From Aphrophora alni (lineage: Eukaryota > Arthropoda > Insecta > Hemiptera > Aphrophoridae), in contig OY740772.1 in NCBI GenBank assembly GCA_963513935.1, forward strand, positions 11,502,098 to 11,566,097: a stretch of 64,000 nt of DNA. Reading direction: 5' to 3'. This document shows, in pieces, positions 1-11,689 of this stretch. How positions within the stretch are numbered: the stretch's first letter is position 1; each line of letters begins with the position of its first letter. A program made the translations under genes and the position numbers. Under the pieces are notes generated by a model. That model saw nothing but the letters and a program-made list of their open reading frames with translations. It was not told the origin of the DNA and searched no databases.

Positions 1-75
1 TTAGAGTATTTGAGGGTTGGGGGTTTTAATTTTTTGTACTTTTTGTCTAAACAAGAGGAAGAAAAACCGTATTGG
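1..75 (+). repeat. family A dispersed repeat, 3' fragment cut by the window edge
   Basis: It starts with TTAGAGTATTTGAGGGTT, matching the family A block 'ctattagagtattcgaggg', and continues to the TTTTTTG..AAACAA end. Confidence 0.5.
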
Positions 76-530
76 TCGCCATCTTTACAAAAAATGCTGA
101 TTCCTGGGTTATCATTAAAAAAAAATCAATCACGGGGCTGTTATAAAAATTCGTAATTTCTTAAAAGCGACTGAACCGATTTCGTTCAAATTTTTATGAA
201 ATATGAAGATTATTGACCCAAACCTCTATGAAAAATAGCAAATAAAAAATATTACAATTTAGGAATAATTGTGGTAAAAAACAAACCTTGAAGGCGGTCA
301 TTAAAAGCTCTATTTTAATCCAATACAATTTATACTAAAGACCCGTTTATGGCTGAAGAAAGGAAGTTTATAAGCTTTCGATAGACGGCGTTCATGTTTT
401 ATTTTAACTTTTGACTGACTACTACAGAATTGACATTTTTGGGTGACTTTTTGGTTGGTTATTGGGATGAGTGAGGAAGAAAGTTTGTCCAATTTTTCCA
501 ATTTTATTTGTTTGAACACATATCAAAATA
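76..530. repeat. family C AT-rich dispersed repeat
   Basis: The core 'ccgatttcgttcaaatttt' with 'gaaatatgaagattattgac' recurs near 25125 and 41590 in the same orientation, and near 21230, 33890 and 40410 in the opposite orientation ('ttcactaaaattttaacg'). No coding capacity or terminal inverted repeat was recognised. The 69-codon minus-strand frame inside is not conserved between copies. Confidence 0.5.
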
Positions 531-1030
531 ATTACAGCCAATTTCTAGATACATTTTAATATGTATTTTTGGTATATGCCTATAGCAACTTACCTCCTTA
601 TATTTTGAACTTGGTTATTTTGTATAGAAAGTTTACGAAACATTTGGGCACAGTTTATTTTTATAAAAATTCGCCAACTAAAATAAGTAACTTGATACCA
701 AGGCCAAATATCACGACATTACTAAACAGTCAATCCGCAAACACTGCACTATTCTACTTCCGGCAGAGTTTCCTGTAGTCTGTGTCAAAACAAACAATAG
801 ATAGACAATAGCTTTGTCAAGCCAATATCTGCGGTTAAAGCAAAATAAAATGTAAGTACAACTTAATGAATGGACAGAACACACTTCATGTTGGTGATGA
901 AATCTATTGTTTCCTAGGTAATGAGGGACGACCGGAAATCTGAGGAGTGTTGTAGGAAGTAGTTTGTTACCTTATTTGTAACATATCGGGAAAGTAAGGG
1001 GCTAGCTGCTCACACTTTGTTTCCTTTCAT
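531..1030. other. unassigned AT-rich DNA
   Basis: I see no gene, splice-flanked exon or repeat that I can name here. Confidence 0.5.
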
Positions 1031-1844
1031 GTACTGGGTGATTTTGTGTAAACTGGTATATCGTAAACTATTAATCTGATGAGAAACTTTAAATCAGGGA
1101 CCGTTGTTACTTTATCTTTTTACTTTTAAAAATTTGGTAACTTTGAAAAATGGCCGCTATTTTCCAATATGGCTGCTAACTTTTTAATTTCTTTCCCCAA
1201 TTGTATTTTCTTTATTCTTGGTAATTGTTTGATAAACCAACTCGTTTAGGCGCTTTAAATTTCAAACAAAAACATTTCAGGAGGCGATTTTCCATACTTG
1301 CCATTGTTGAGTTAAAAGAAATATGTAAGCAGACTATAGTCTAGGATGTGTAAATACTAATGTAGGATTACAAATATTTCGTGCAACAAATAAAATTTGC
1401 TAGAATTTTCAAAAATATTATTTTCTATTTAATTCCTTACTTAACTTATTCTCCACTGCCTTACTTAGTTTACACTGGATTCTAGCAAGTTTGTAATTCT
1501 TGCACAAATTATGTGTTTTATTTGTAGTCTTACATTAGTATTTACATATCCTAGATAATGCCTACTTACATTTTTATCTTGATTCAACAATGTGAAGTAA
1601 GGAAAATCGTCTCGTGAAAATGTTCGAAACTTTAAGCGCCTATTACTCGTAAACGAGTAGGTTTATTAAACAATAATAAAAATTAAAAAGTCTTAAAATT
1701 TTGTACAGAATCCAAAAACACCATAAAAAATTTAAAAGTTGCCAAAACATATTTTTAGGTTATGGAAAAGTAACAAAAATCCTCTATTTAAAGTTTTTCG
1801 TCACAAGTATAGTGCCCACTATCAAAAATTAGTACCCTGTATAC
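1031..1844. mobile_element. palindromic foldback/MITE
   Basis: The left part (about 1085-1390) and right part (about 1500-1800) are diverged reverse complements. For example 'gataaaccaactcgtttaggcg' on the left answers 'gcgcctattactcgtaaacgagtagg' on the right, and 'aggatgtgtaaatactaatgta' answers 'tacattagtatttacatatcct'. The ends resemble the TACAGGGTG type of terminus ('gtactgggtg' left, 'agtaccctgtatac' right). There is no transposase, so it is non-autonomous. Confidence 0.7.
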
Positions 1845-2673
1845 TAGGTACAAATCAGAAAAGTAAACTCAAAATTGTGCAGTAATTGACTATCTCAATA
1901 AGTGATGTCACCAAACGAAAGTAAGAGATAATTAGCGTACGGAAGTAATTACCAAAAACACTAAAATGAATGCTGATCATTAACTCACTTTCAATCAATT
2001 AGGAGCTACGTGTCTATGATATTAGTGAAACAATTGTTTCCCCGTTAGTAGACTATGGGACTTGAAAGCCTAACCGACGAAATTTCGCAGGTATTGTTTG
2101 GGCGTAGAAAATTAAAAGGTTTCAACTCCGACATCCGGTGTGAAGGGTGGCAATCTCTTATTTTTCAATTAATTCTGTAAATATACATGTTATCCAAAAA
2201 TTCAATGCGTGGCATTTGTGTAAAGTACCTACGACTATCTACAATTTAAAATAAAATATATAATATAAAATGGCCGAAATACAAATATATATTTAAAAAA
2301 TGAGAATATTGTGTACTGTCAATAATTACATGTAAAATATGAATCTGATTATTAAAAAATATATATTTGTCTAGACATCGTTTTGTTTTTATAGAGCATA
2401 TATGTACAGGGTGGTTTTAACGTGTTAAGGAAATTTACAGGATCACTGTAGGTCCAAGATGTAGAAGTCAACTTCAAAAATCTTAATGGGAGGGTGGTAA
2501 TGATAATCCCACCTTGTATATACCCCACCTTAATCCCATATCGTTTAACACTGTATTTTTTTTCTAAAAATAGTGGTGAAATCAAAACTGAAAATAGTTT
2601 TACCGTTTTCGAGTTCTCACTACGTTTTGTTTGTTTGTTTTTTATCCACAGGGGTTTTCTCTGGTGTCTTCCT

Positions 2674-2984
2674 ATTTGCGGTCAGTCCTGTTTGCGGTCA
2701 AGTGTAGTTTTATGAGGGGACGATCAAGGTCCTGGGGGTGGAAGGGTTTCCAGTTTGCGGTCACGTCTTGAGATGTAGTTAATTTCTTCCCGTCCTTTGC
2801 ATTTCTAGCCGCTAAATACATAACAGAATGATTTGATTCTAATCACAAATCATGTCTAGTTATATAGGTTAGGTTAGGTTAGGTTATATATATATATATA
2901 TATAATTGGGCACCACCTTGGTTATATATATGACCGCAAACTGAACGATTTTACCCTCGACCGCTAATAGGACTGACCGCAAAT
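2674..2984. mobile_element. element E1: small element with iterated terminal motif and TTAGG core
   Basis: A perfect 16-bp terminal inverted repeat, ATTTGCGGTCAGTCCT, lies at 2674-2689 and 2969-2984. Its core TTTGCGGTCA recurs at 2691 and 2752 on the left and, inverted, at 2931 on the right, with a partial copy at 2958. The centre holds A(GGTTA)4 at 2866-2886 followed by (TA)n. It has no coding capacity. Confidence 0.7.
2866..2886 (+). repeat. interstitial TTAGG telomere-type tract
   Basis: Four exact GGTTA units preceded by A, joined directly to a TA microsatellite. TTAGG is the ancestral insect telomere unit; here it is internal to element E1. Confidence 0.8.
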
Positions 2985-3009
2985 GAGACAACCTTTTATT
3001 TAGGAAGTA

Positions 3010-3235
3010 CGGGCGTCGCAATCCCGATATTTCCTATCTAGATCTCCTTATTCGTGTAGACTTGAGTTATATCTCTTTCTTTCATCTTTCCGTTCTGGTC
3101 TCTCTTGACCAACTCTTATTCTTTTTGGACCCTGAATCTATTAGAGTTTTGGACGACTAGAGGTATTTATGTTCTTTTCTGCTTTTGTTTTATAAGGCGG
3201 TAATGGCCGAGATGTTTTTCCCCTTTAAACAACGA
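3010..3235 (+). repeat. family A dispersed repeat (near-complete copy)
   Basis: Family A reads, in order: 'ggcaatcccgagg', 'ctagctggatctacacc', 'tcttgggttagatccctc', 'tctcttgaccaactcttg', 'ccgaccctgacgctatta', 'gagtattcgaggg', then 'ataaggcgatgatgaccg', 'gaggtttttcgccttta' and 'aacaa'. All blocks are present here in diverged form. At least 20 copies lie in this window on both strands. I see no tRNA-like head, no open frame and no clear terminal inverted repeat, so the class is unassigned. Confidence 0.75.
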
Positions 3236-4227
3236 GTAAATAAAATTAAGATTTTGAAGTTGACTCCTACATTTTAGACCTAGAGTGATCCCCTAGAATC
3301 CCCCAAACTCTTTCTCAAAATTGCTCTCAGTAAATATAACGAATCACTAGTTTTTTTCATAACATCACTGCACTAACAATTTATGATTACATGGAGTTGA
3401 TCACGAAACACCGTAATCCCGTTCAACTTTGATACTGAAATTGGTTGTGAAAGATTGAAAGATGCAATTATCAGAAGGCATTGGATAGGATAATTGTAGC
3501 AATTACGTGAACATTGCATTGCATTCTTTCTTTACTTTTGCCTTTGCCAAGTCTGAGGTATTATATTAGAATAATTACTTATAATTACCACTTGACTTGG
3601 AGTCTGTCAGCTTCTCTAACGTGACCTTCTCAGTACAGAGAGGTCACGAGTAATTTTATACGTCGGAAGTTTTATCTATACTCGGAGTATAGTCTGTGTC
3701 TAATGTATGCAGCAAGGGATGCGCAGATTGTGAATGTTTTTGTGCGCATGCGTGGTTGATTGACGACGAATCAGCTCCTCGGTGTCACCCATACGTCAAC
3801 TGCTTCTTGACTAATATTTTCATCTTTACAAGAACTACTGATGTAGCTGTTTTTTAGTAAAATTGAAATTAGTTGATCATTTCTAATTATTATTTTTGCT
3901 GGTATTACAACAAATCTACCGACAAAATTTTATTCAACGACTCAAAAAACCGCGAAAAACCCCGGTTATTTGTTAACTGAAGGTCACTTTTATTTACATA
4001 GTTATTATATAAATCGCCTTTTCCCCCAAATAAATTAACTAAAAATTCCTTTTTTAAAAAGTCATTAACAACCTTTTTCCCAAAAAATAACAAAAAGTCT
4101 TTTTTTTTACAAAATAATTAAAAGTCACTCTTTAAACAATCCATTAGAAATCACTATTTTTTATATATCGTTCCTATCTTCTCTGCTAGGAATGTTATAA
4201 TTAATTAATTACAATGAATACATTGTT
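3236..4227. other. unassigned AT-rich DNA
   Basis: No gene recognised. A GC-richer patch with GTGCGCATGCGTGG at about 3740 resembles an NRF1-type site, but no exon follows it. Confidence 0.4.
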
Positions 4228-4612
4228 ACGCCTTTCCCAACTGCGTTAATCTCACGTTTGTTTACGCGTTTCGGATATACTCCATTCTCAAATATGCAAA
4301 TCAAAATTGAAGGGTCACGAAATTGTTAATGAACAAAAATTCACGAGAACTTTTTTTTTTTTTAAATTTGAAGAGGTTTTTCAAAAAGGGAAAGGCAAGA
4401 GACCGAAAAACATGGGTAGAGAGGGAGAGTGACTAATCTGAAACAAATTAAACAGTTTTTATATAGGACAATAGCAAGAAGGGGGGGAGTGAGAGCTTAA
4501 AATAACGAGTCCAAACATAAGATGATCAGTAGTATTAAGTGTTTTGAGAATGGAGTATGTCCGAAATGCGTCAACAAACGTGAGATTAACGAAGTTGGGA
4601 AAAGAGGAACAA
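4228..4612. mobile_element. inverted-twin element, hammerhead-like family beta
   Basis: The left arm (4228-4293) and right arm (4545-4612) are reverse complements around 'ctcacgtttgttgacgcg' and 'ccattctcaaa'. Each arm carries an inward-facing 'tgagaatggagtat..tccgaaa.gcgt' block. Compared with a hammerhead core the CTGANGA box is degenerate (TTGAGAA), while the GAAAC-GCGT part is kept on the left arm. A second family member is at 63375-63600. Confidence 0.6.
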
Positions 4613-4956
4613 TCTACTAATTTTAATGAAATCACTATCCCCCCCAAATAACTTAAATTTGCTTTTTTTAAAACGTCATTAAGAATCGCCTTTTCCCCAA
4701 AATTAACCAAAACATTTTCTTTATCATAATTCAATACATAAAGTTATACAATCAGTATTCCGGTTTTCGGGCAATTTTGGACATCAAATAAAAACAATCC
4801 GCCAAAAATTAACAAAAAACCTTCTTTTTCAGTTTGTCATTTTTCAAAAATAATTTATTTAATCTTCTAATTTTTCCCTTAACTGTTTCAAAATGGCTTT
4901 CATAAAAGTTGTTGTCAAATATCACGAAAACCATCGATTTTACAAAATACAAAATG

Positions 4957-5065
4957 TTATTATAGTTTAGTTATTGTAGCTCATCTATCACTGAAGATGA
5001 CTACTTTGTCGTTGAAACGCGTTTGATTAAGTAAACGTAAGTTTTGTGAAAACTTATCGACGTTT
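4957..5065 (+). mobile_element. single-copy fragment of hammerhead-like family alpha
   Basis: The segment from 'tatagtttagttattgtag' through 'gtttgattaagtaaacgta' matches copies at 37260-37450, 46925-47140 and 61540-61640. It contains CTGAAGA at 4991-4997, GAAAC at 5014-5018 and GCGTTT. The bases on either side (ATCA before CTGAAGA, TGAT after GCGTT) pair over 4 bp, as stem I of a type I hammerhead would. Its own stem II is weak (GAC/GTC). Confidence 0.55.
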
Positions 5066-5536
5066 ATTCTATCTAAATCCCTAATTATTTTTGTTTTTAA
5101 AATGGGGGGGGGGAATAAATTCGATTTAGAATTTCTTGTCGGGCCGTGCATGTTCTTGCCCTTCAAAGTGTTTATTTCAAACTGTTGATTGTTTTACTGC
5201 AAAAAACAGTTGTTTCATTGTTGATACATTTACACCATACTGGTCAGCTGATCTATTGTTCGTAATAATAACAGCTGATTTGTTGAATTTCTACCGTTAA
5301 TAAGTAACTACCGGTACATCAATTCTCATACTTATTTAATTTCATAAGAGATTTTTGTATAACAAGTCGAATTACAGTTAATTAACTGTTACTGTAAATA
5401 GATAAATAAATGTGAATAAAACTCCAATTACAATTAATTTAACAGCTTCATTTATTAATTCCATTGTTGTTACATTAGCCTATTCTGAAGAGAAATAAAT
5501 CACTAGAGCACTGTGGTGATTGTATATGAACAAGAA

Positions 5537-5725
5537 AAAACCCCCAAACCACAAAATAACTCAACTACACAAAACTGTATAATGCGTTTATATTACCTTA
5601 TGTAGCCTACATTTCGATAGCTCTGCTATCATCTTCAGAGGTACACTACATACATCATGTAGTTGTGTTATTAGGCCTATATCATAGTTTTGTGAAGTTG
5701 TGTTATTTTGTGGTTTGGGTTTTTT
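5537..5725. mobile_element. inverted-repeat element, hammerhead-like family gamma
   Basis: The left arm ('aaaccacaaaataactcaac' then 'tacacaaaact', from 5545) is answered on the right by 'agttttgtgaagttgtg' and 'ttattttgtggttt' (about 5687-5718). The hammerhead-like motif listed at 5600-5646 sits between the arms. Confidence 0.65.
5600..5646 (-). ncRNA. hammerhead-ribozyme-like motif (type I topology)
   Basis: On the minus strand the order is: stem I strand, CTGAAGA (5632-5638), one extra U, a perfect 5-bp hairpin GATAG/CTATC with loop CAGAG, GAAA (5612-5615), a minimal stem III, GUA, and the second stem I strand. Stem I (GTGTACCT with GGCTACAT) pairs at 7 of 8 positions counting two G-U pairs. 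CUGANGA, GAAA and NUH are the conserved hammerhead elements. The extra nucleotide before stem II departs from the canonical core, so catalytic activity is uncertain. Confidence 0.5.
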
Positions 5726-6289
5726 CATTGTTCATATTCTGAAGAGGACAAGACATTTGGTTTATTTTCACCCAATTTTAAAAACAAGCAACTATGGTTT
5801 GTTATAAAATTTACTAAAAAAACAAATGGTTGTAAAATTTCGTGACTAGTTTTAGAGATATTTCAATTTAAAAACTTTGTATGGCCGCCATTTTGAAACG
5901 AGTTTGGGTTACAATAACGAAATTTAACATACTAACTGAAACTAACAATAGCAATAATAGACCCAAATTTGGTTCAGTTCGGTAGAGCTGTTTTAAAAAT
6001 AAATTTCTTCTTTTTTTAACACATATGGAAGGACAACGAATCGAGATAAACCTCTGGTTGTATGTTTTTGGTTTCTTTTTATAAGAAGATTTCGGAAACG
6101 CCCTGTATTTGCTCCAATCAATACTTGTAAATTTGATTGTATAAAATGCTTTCATAAGCCGTAAACATTCTTCAAAGAAACAAATTCAAATCGTGCGAAA
6201 CCCAAAACACTTAAAAGAACAAATATTTGCTTACGAGAGGTGTGAAGTAGGCGGCAAGGCCTGTGATTGCGTCATCTTATTATATCGGT

Positions 6290-7215
6290 CGTGGGACTCT
6301 TCTATCTTTCATAATTACATCTCCGTGAAGTTGGTTAGCTCAAAATACGGTGCGCGGAGCACTATGGTAATTTGGTTTTTAAGTAATGTGGGTTTCCAAA
6401 TTTAAGTACTGGTTTTAAAACGCTCCAAAGTGTGCCCAAGTACGTTACAAATTTGGAAATAAATGTTTTATTTAAAGACCGTATTTTAAACTTCAAGAAA
6501 AAAAGGTTAATTTAAATTTGAGCTTCAAAAAATCCGGGTGTTTTAGTGGGTAAAAGGAATGAGAAAAAAACTAGAGCACGCTAACTCAACGAAGGTCCAG
6601 TGAGAGTCAAAATTTGAAATTAAATTAATCATGGTTTCTCATTTTGGGCTATTATTAAACACAAAGTGGGCAGTTTTACTGTATCAAATTTTTAACTTCA
6701 CTTAGCGGGACAACTGAAAACTCAAAATTTGAAGGTGGATGCTTAATTTAGAGCATCTTTTAGGAAAATCACAATATTTAGAGCTCAAAATTATGTGCTT
6801 AGTTTCAAATTTCAAGATCTTAATGTTGCGTGAAGTTGGAGAACCGTGCATTTTACGATTTAAAACAGCTTTTTATAATTCAAACAACATATATATATAT
6901 ATATATTTAAATTTGCCTAAAATCTGCGAAATAACTCTCTGTGGGCCCACTTGACATGAAGTGTTATATTTCTTTTTTACAAAATTTAACTCAATTTTTT
7001 ATCAGTCTTTCTTTTGGACGTTCAAATCAGCTGTAAATTATTCCTAATTTTAAGTTTATACTTCGGCTCGATATATGACGTTGACAGTTCATACTTTTTG
7101 ATTTGCATTTTTACGATTAAAATGAGGGCTAAATTTTTGAAACCCGTGTTACTTGAAAACTCCAATAATTCTGATAGTATTGAGTTTCGCGTACCGTATT
7201 TTGAACTCAATATTT
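6290..7215. mobile_element. large inverted-repeat element, diverged arms
   Basis: 'ctcaaaatacggtgcgcgga' on the left (about 6338) is answered by 'cgcgtaccgtattttgaac' on the right (about 7190). 'aagtaatgtgggtttccaaa' is answered by 'ttgaaacccgtgttactt'. The interior is AT-rich with a short (TA)n. The 136-codon plus-strand frame at 7014-7424 runs across the right arm and shows no protein features, so it is not called a gene. Confidence 0.5.
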
Positions 7216-7784
7216 CACGAATATATAAGAGATACTGGAGCGAAAAGATCAAGACTTGTACATCTGCCAAGCTCTGGTTGAACTCTAGAGGTCGTACGAC
7301 AGGAAATACTCTCCTTATATTTTTTAATGGAAAGAAAATTTCCCTTTACCTAACTCAACAGCTGGAAACAAGAGGCCTAAGGGTGTTTTGTTTTACCTTC
7401 TTACCTTCTTTACACGTACATTAAAGAGAGTTACACGATTGGTTAAGAAATCTATGCCGAGTTTTTGCGAATATCCTTTTTGTCCCCCCCCCCAGAGTAA
7501 AAAAAGTGGTTTTTATGTGTCCAAAACCTATAGAATGTAAGTATTTTTTAATTTTTTTTTTATGTATAACCTTTTGTGTTTTGAAACATTAGATATCTAT
7601 TTTCTCGCTTAAATCCCAACAAAAAAATCTAAATATTAATTTTTTTAAATTGTTTTAAACTCGAAAACTATTAGGCCTATAAAGTTTATTGAGATGTCAT
7701 ACAAAATATGTATATATGTTTTAAAAAGCAATTCATGGATATGGTTAACAGTAACCAAAAAACTTGTTATATCCATTTTGCAAG

Positions 7785-8440
7785 GCCGAAATATGTTGGT
7801 TAAAGAACTCTTCAGCATCCACTAAACCTACAGAGATGGGAATGGTCTCATTGTAAAGCTTAGGATCTGTGGATCAATAGTGTATATAGAAAGTGACCAT
7901 GTGACAACCCACGGTCATAGGGGCATTTTAGGGGGGGTTGACATACAACCCTATTAATGGGTATTTCTGAAGTTCTGCCGATTTTAATTTAGTAAATGAT
8001 ATAACATTTTGCCATTATTGGTCAAAATTATGAAATTTCACTTTTATATTTGAAAAAAAAAAAAATAGTATACATTAACAGCCCAATGTACAACAATCAC
8101 AAATAGACCTAATCAGCTGTTTTTGCGTGTTCATTATTATATTGATTGCTATTGTAACTTAATTTGTATGTAAAATCAAATTTAAAACACTATCCAAATT
8201 GGTCTACGTTAGGCCTAACCTATCTTTGTTCAGAAACTCCTCAGAACCCAAACAACCTACAGAGATAGGGATAGTCTCATTGGAAAGCTAATTAAGAGTC
8301 GATGATCATTAATATGGCTAGATGATCGGTCACAAAGGCACTTTTGCGGGGTTTTGAATTGGTTTTTGGCGACAACCTTATTAATGCTTATTTCTGTAGT
8401 TCTACCGGTCCGATTTTCGTGCGGTTTGTTGTAAATGAAA
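7785..8440 (+). repeat. direct duplication of a ~215-bp block
   Basis: Block 1 (7785-8000) and block 2 (8225-8440) share 'acctacagagat.gg.at.g', 'tctcattg.aaagct', the 'gggg.tttga' segment, 'aaccctattaatg' and 'tatttctg.agttct.ccg', in the same order and orientation. No coding frame is maintained in both. Confidence 0.6.
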
Positions 8441-8479
8441 GAACTTTTACTATAACTATCTAATTTATGTTAAGTTATA

Positions 8480-8640
8480 CCTTAATTATATATTGTTATA
8501 TATTCAAACAAACTTATGAAATTATTCAGTTTAAAACCAACATAAGTTAGTAAATAATCAAAAATAATACCACAAACCGCTATTAAATACAAACAATGAT
8601 TCTCGTAAGAGTGTTGCAGTAGCAGTGGATTCGTAGTAGC
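8480..8640 (+). repeat. family D dispersed repeat, copy 1
   Basis: The blocks 'gctattaaatacaaacaatg' and 'attctcgtaagagtgttg', with 'tatattcaaa' and 'ttaaaaccaac' upstream, recur in the same order at 39745-39905. Confidence 0.65.
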
Positions 8641-8869
8641 GCGATCTAGGCCCGATGAAGGATTGTTAAGTATTTGAAAGTTATGTTATTATTGTTGTTA
8701 TTGCAGATAGATAGATAACCTAACCTAAAAATATTCGTTGTTTCGAGTTTTGAATTTATAGAAAAAATAAAGGTCTTTATAGGTACACAAGTACCGAAAA
8801 GCGTATAAAATCAAGGACCCCCCCCCCCAAGCCCTCGAATACTTTGATACCGTTATTTATCGCTCACTT

Positions 8870-9090
8870 AGTGAATACGAGCTTGGCAATACCTAAGTAC
8901 ACTAGCTGGATCTACATGACGTAGTCTTGAGTTTGTTTACTTTCTTTTGTATTTCCTTAACTAAATCTTGTTCTCCTCCGACCATAACGTTATAGAGTAT
9001 AGAGAGCTATATGTCTTTTTATATCCTTTTCTTATTTTTTTTTATAAGGCGATGAGGAAACTAAGAGGTTTTTTCTCTATAAACAAGAAC
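8870..9090 (+). repeat. family A repeat, head-to-head with a minus-strand copy
   Basis: 'ctagctggatctacatgacg', 'tagtcttgag' and the 'ataaggcgatgaggaaacta' block identify family A. It abuts an inverted copy at 9091. Confidence 0.65.
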
Positions 9091-9210
9091 AAATTTAATA
9101 GTGACAGGATTGGAAGAAATCAAGAAGGACGTGATAGGGAAATGAAAGAGATGGATCTAACCCATGACTACATGAAGGAAGGTGTACATTCAGCTAGGAT
9201 TTCTCGGGTT
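9091..9210 (-). repeat. family A repeat, minus orientation
   Basis: 'gaaatgaaagagatggatct' with 'aacccatgactacatgaagg' and 'cagctagg' are the reverse complement of the family A core. The 112-codon plus-strand frame at 8968-9306 is an artefact of reading through both copies. Confidence 0.65.
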
Positions 9211-10052
9211 TGTCACATCTATGTGACCGAGCCTCCAAAGAGAGACGTCAAAAGAATGTCACTTGGTATAGTACCACTGTGCACGCCGAATATTTGTACG
9301 TTATGAAAACGAAAATCAACTGGATTGCAATTAATTTCGATTTCACACCTGAACCATTCAAAAAAAAAAGACAATTCATCATATACACTCTTGCTAAACC
9401 CATCCATTCATAAAAGAACAATGATTTTTTTGACATAGTTCTTTATGTTAAACCTCTTTGTCTGAAGAAAAAATATTACAAGAAATACTTTAATACCAGA
9501 GTATTGTTGCTTATTCAATTGTTCTATTGTCAAATGTTTACATTTTGTAAATGTTAAATGTCCACTACGTCATACTTTCTTGGAAGTGTAGACTTGTTGA
9601 AAAAAAGTAGTTAGTTTGTGAGGAAACAAAAGATTTTGATGAAATAACACTTCCGGATAGCAAAGTATTGAGGATACATTGTTTTAAAGTTCGGTAGTTG
9701 TTATTAATATTATTGTTTTTATTGGATAACCTTCAGAATGTCTTCTGGTAAAAACATTTCATATAAAATACGTTCGATTTAATATTTTATTTTTTTTTTT
9801 TAAATTCAAAATGGGCGACATATTAATGAAACGTTTTCGGACATATCTTTACAAGAACTTTTGTCTTATTGATGCCTTGAATTACTACCAGAAGTTACAT
9901 GTCATTTTGAAACATCTTGTATACAGGATGTTACAAAATTGTGTTTCCAAACTTCAAGAGGTGGTTTACCACATCAAAACTTTAAAAAAAAGTTCCTATG
10001 AACATGTCCGGAATTGTCTAGTTTCCTTGATATCCACCATTTTGTTTTTTTA

Positions 10053-10367
10053 AACAAAATATTTTTTCTGTAGAACGGTTCGACTGATTGAATTGAAATT
10101 TGGCATGACACCTAATAAAGTAAAGACTTTTTTCGAAAAAATAACCAACCTAATCTAATAACCTGTCTGAAATAGGTGGCTGCTCAAATTTTACATAAAC
10201 ATTTCTTGTTTTTAAGTTATTTAGATTTTTTAAATGTAAGCATCCGCCATTTTTAAACGGATTATTGGATTAGGTCGGTTTCCAAAATAGTTCTTTACTT
10301 TATTAAGTACCATGCCGAGTTTTAATTAAAACCACTAAACCGTTCTGGAGATAAAAACTATTTTGTC
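10053..10367. mobile_element. palindromic MITE
   Basis: The left arm ('ctgtagaacggtt', 'tttggcatgacacctaataa', 'agtaaaga') is mirrored on the right ('tctttactttattaag', 'taccatgccgagtttt', 'aaccgttctggag'). It is non-coding and followed by a G10 run at about 10370. The upstream stretch 9720-10052 has 'tacaggatgtt' and 'cttcaagaggtgg' blocks like the TACAGGGTG palindromes and is probably a related, broken copy. Confidence 0.65.
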
Positions 10368-10384
10368 GGGGGGGGGGGGAATTA

Positions 10385-10510
10385 GTCTTAACGCTGTTAG
10401 AGTATTTGAAAGCTAGTGGTCTTAATTTGATCTTTTTTTATATATAAATGACCTTATATCATTGATAACCGAGAGGTTTTTCGCCTTTAAACAACAATAA
10501 ATCAAAATTC
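10385..10510 (+). repeat. family A repeat, 3' fragment
   Basis: It runs from 'ttagagtatttgaaagctag' to 'gaggtttttcgcctttaaac', keeping only the distal half of family A. Confidence 0.6.
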
Positions 10511-10974
10511 TTAATTTTTAAACATAAATCATTGTATTAATATTTAAAACATAAAGTCATTTTACATTTAATTACTCTAAAAATCGCATTATTCGTAGAA
10601 CAAAATTTTAAAATATTTCAGATCTAATGAACGGTCATTTGTAAATTAACAATCAGCCAATTTTTTAGTCTATTTTAAAGTTAACCATAATGAATCGGAC
10701 AATTTGTGTTTCGCCATGGACGGATGATCTAATATAATAACCTGCAACTTAATATACTCTGTTGCAACTAGTGAAGGGGAGTTGTATTATTAATACGGTC
10801 ATGTGTTCTCATCTTGATGCCAATGACACAATATCATTACATCAACTATAGACCTACGACAAACTAAAGAATAAGTCTGTGCGCATGATCGTATTTAACC
10901 CACTTGTAGTTTAAAACAGCTCTGGTTGTCTTGTGGTGGGGGGTTGGTTTTCCCCTCCGTATACTAATACTGTT

Positions 10975-11460
10975 TTCAAGCTCCGTAGGTAAAACCAAGG
11001 AGCTTTATAATTTCACACGCGTGTCTATCCGTCTTTATGTTTTAACCCGTCTACACGGATAAGACGATAAATCCTATATATTTTAAACTTTGCATTTAGA
11101 TTCTTTGTATTGTCCCACATATAGAAAAAAATATAGCAGTAACAAAAAAAAACGTTTGGGTAGTGAAAGGGCTAAAACTATAGAGTTATTTTATTTATTT
11201 ATTTTTTTTAATATATGTGGGGTATTTCACAAAACTAGAAGTTATTCTGATTACGAATATGTATGGTCATTCAATATACAATTAATTGATTATTAAAATA
11301 GTTATTTCAAGAATTGTATTAAATTCCAGCAACAAAATGTATAATAAAGATTTATTTTTTTGCTTCCAGGGGGGGCAGCTTCCCCCCTGCCCCTCGCCGG
11401 GTACGCCCATGTCTAGGGTGCTTAAAAGACTTAAACTTTATAAAAATAACTGTCCCCTGT
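10975..11460 (+). repeat. family B dispersed repeat, split by a MITE
   Basis: 'ccgtaggtaaaaccaaggag', 'tttgcatttagattctttg', 'gtcccacatatag' and 'agaagttattctgattacga' match copies at 35325-35650, 36385-37180 and 43755-44050. Between 11264 and 11413 the expected family B sequence is replaced by a G/C-rich-ended MITE. Family B then resumes with 'cttaaaagacttaaactt'. Confidence 0.65.
11264..11413 (+). mobile_element. truncated MITE of the GGGCGTACCC type
   Basis: It is near-identical to 57030-57168 over 'ggtcattcaatatacaatt', 'ttccagcaacaaaatgtata' and the G-run/C-run terminus 'gggtacgcccatg'. The left terminus present at 56990 is missing. Confidence 0.65.
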
Positions 11461-11467
11461 GACTGTT

Positions 11468-11684
11468 GTATAGTGGAACAGGGGCACTTCGCAGATCGGG
11501 TGAAAACGCTGTACTATTCTTGAAGTAAACGTTAAGCGGTGCGAGGAGGGCAAGTCTCAGGTAGCTGGCGATTCGGAGGCAAAGTCAATGTTTGTGGAAC
11601 GGTGTTATTTTCCGACATAATCCACCTCTTCCTCTACCGCCCCGCACCGGGCACAAGTGCCTTCTTAGGGCTGTTCCACTATAC
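11468..11684. mobile_element. 217-bp MITE with 14-bp perfect TIRs
   Basis: GTATAGTGGAACAG (11468-11481) and its exact reverse complement (11671-11684) bound a GC-richer interior with no open frame of note. Confidence 0.7.
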
Positions 11685-11689
11685 TGTTT

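Noticed and set aside
7014..7424. 136-codon open frame
   Set aside because: It crosses the arm of an inverted-repeat element, has no recognisable domain, and an opposing frame overlaps it.
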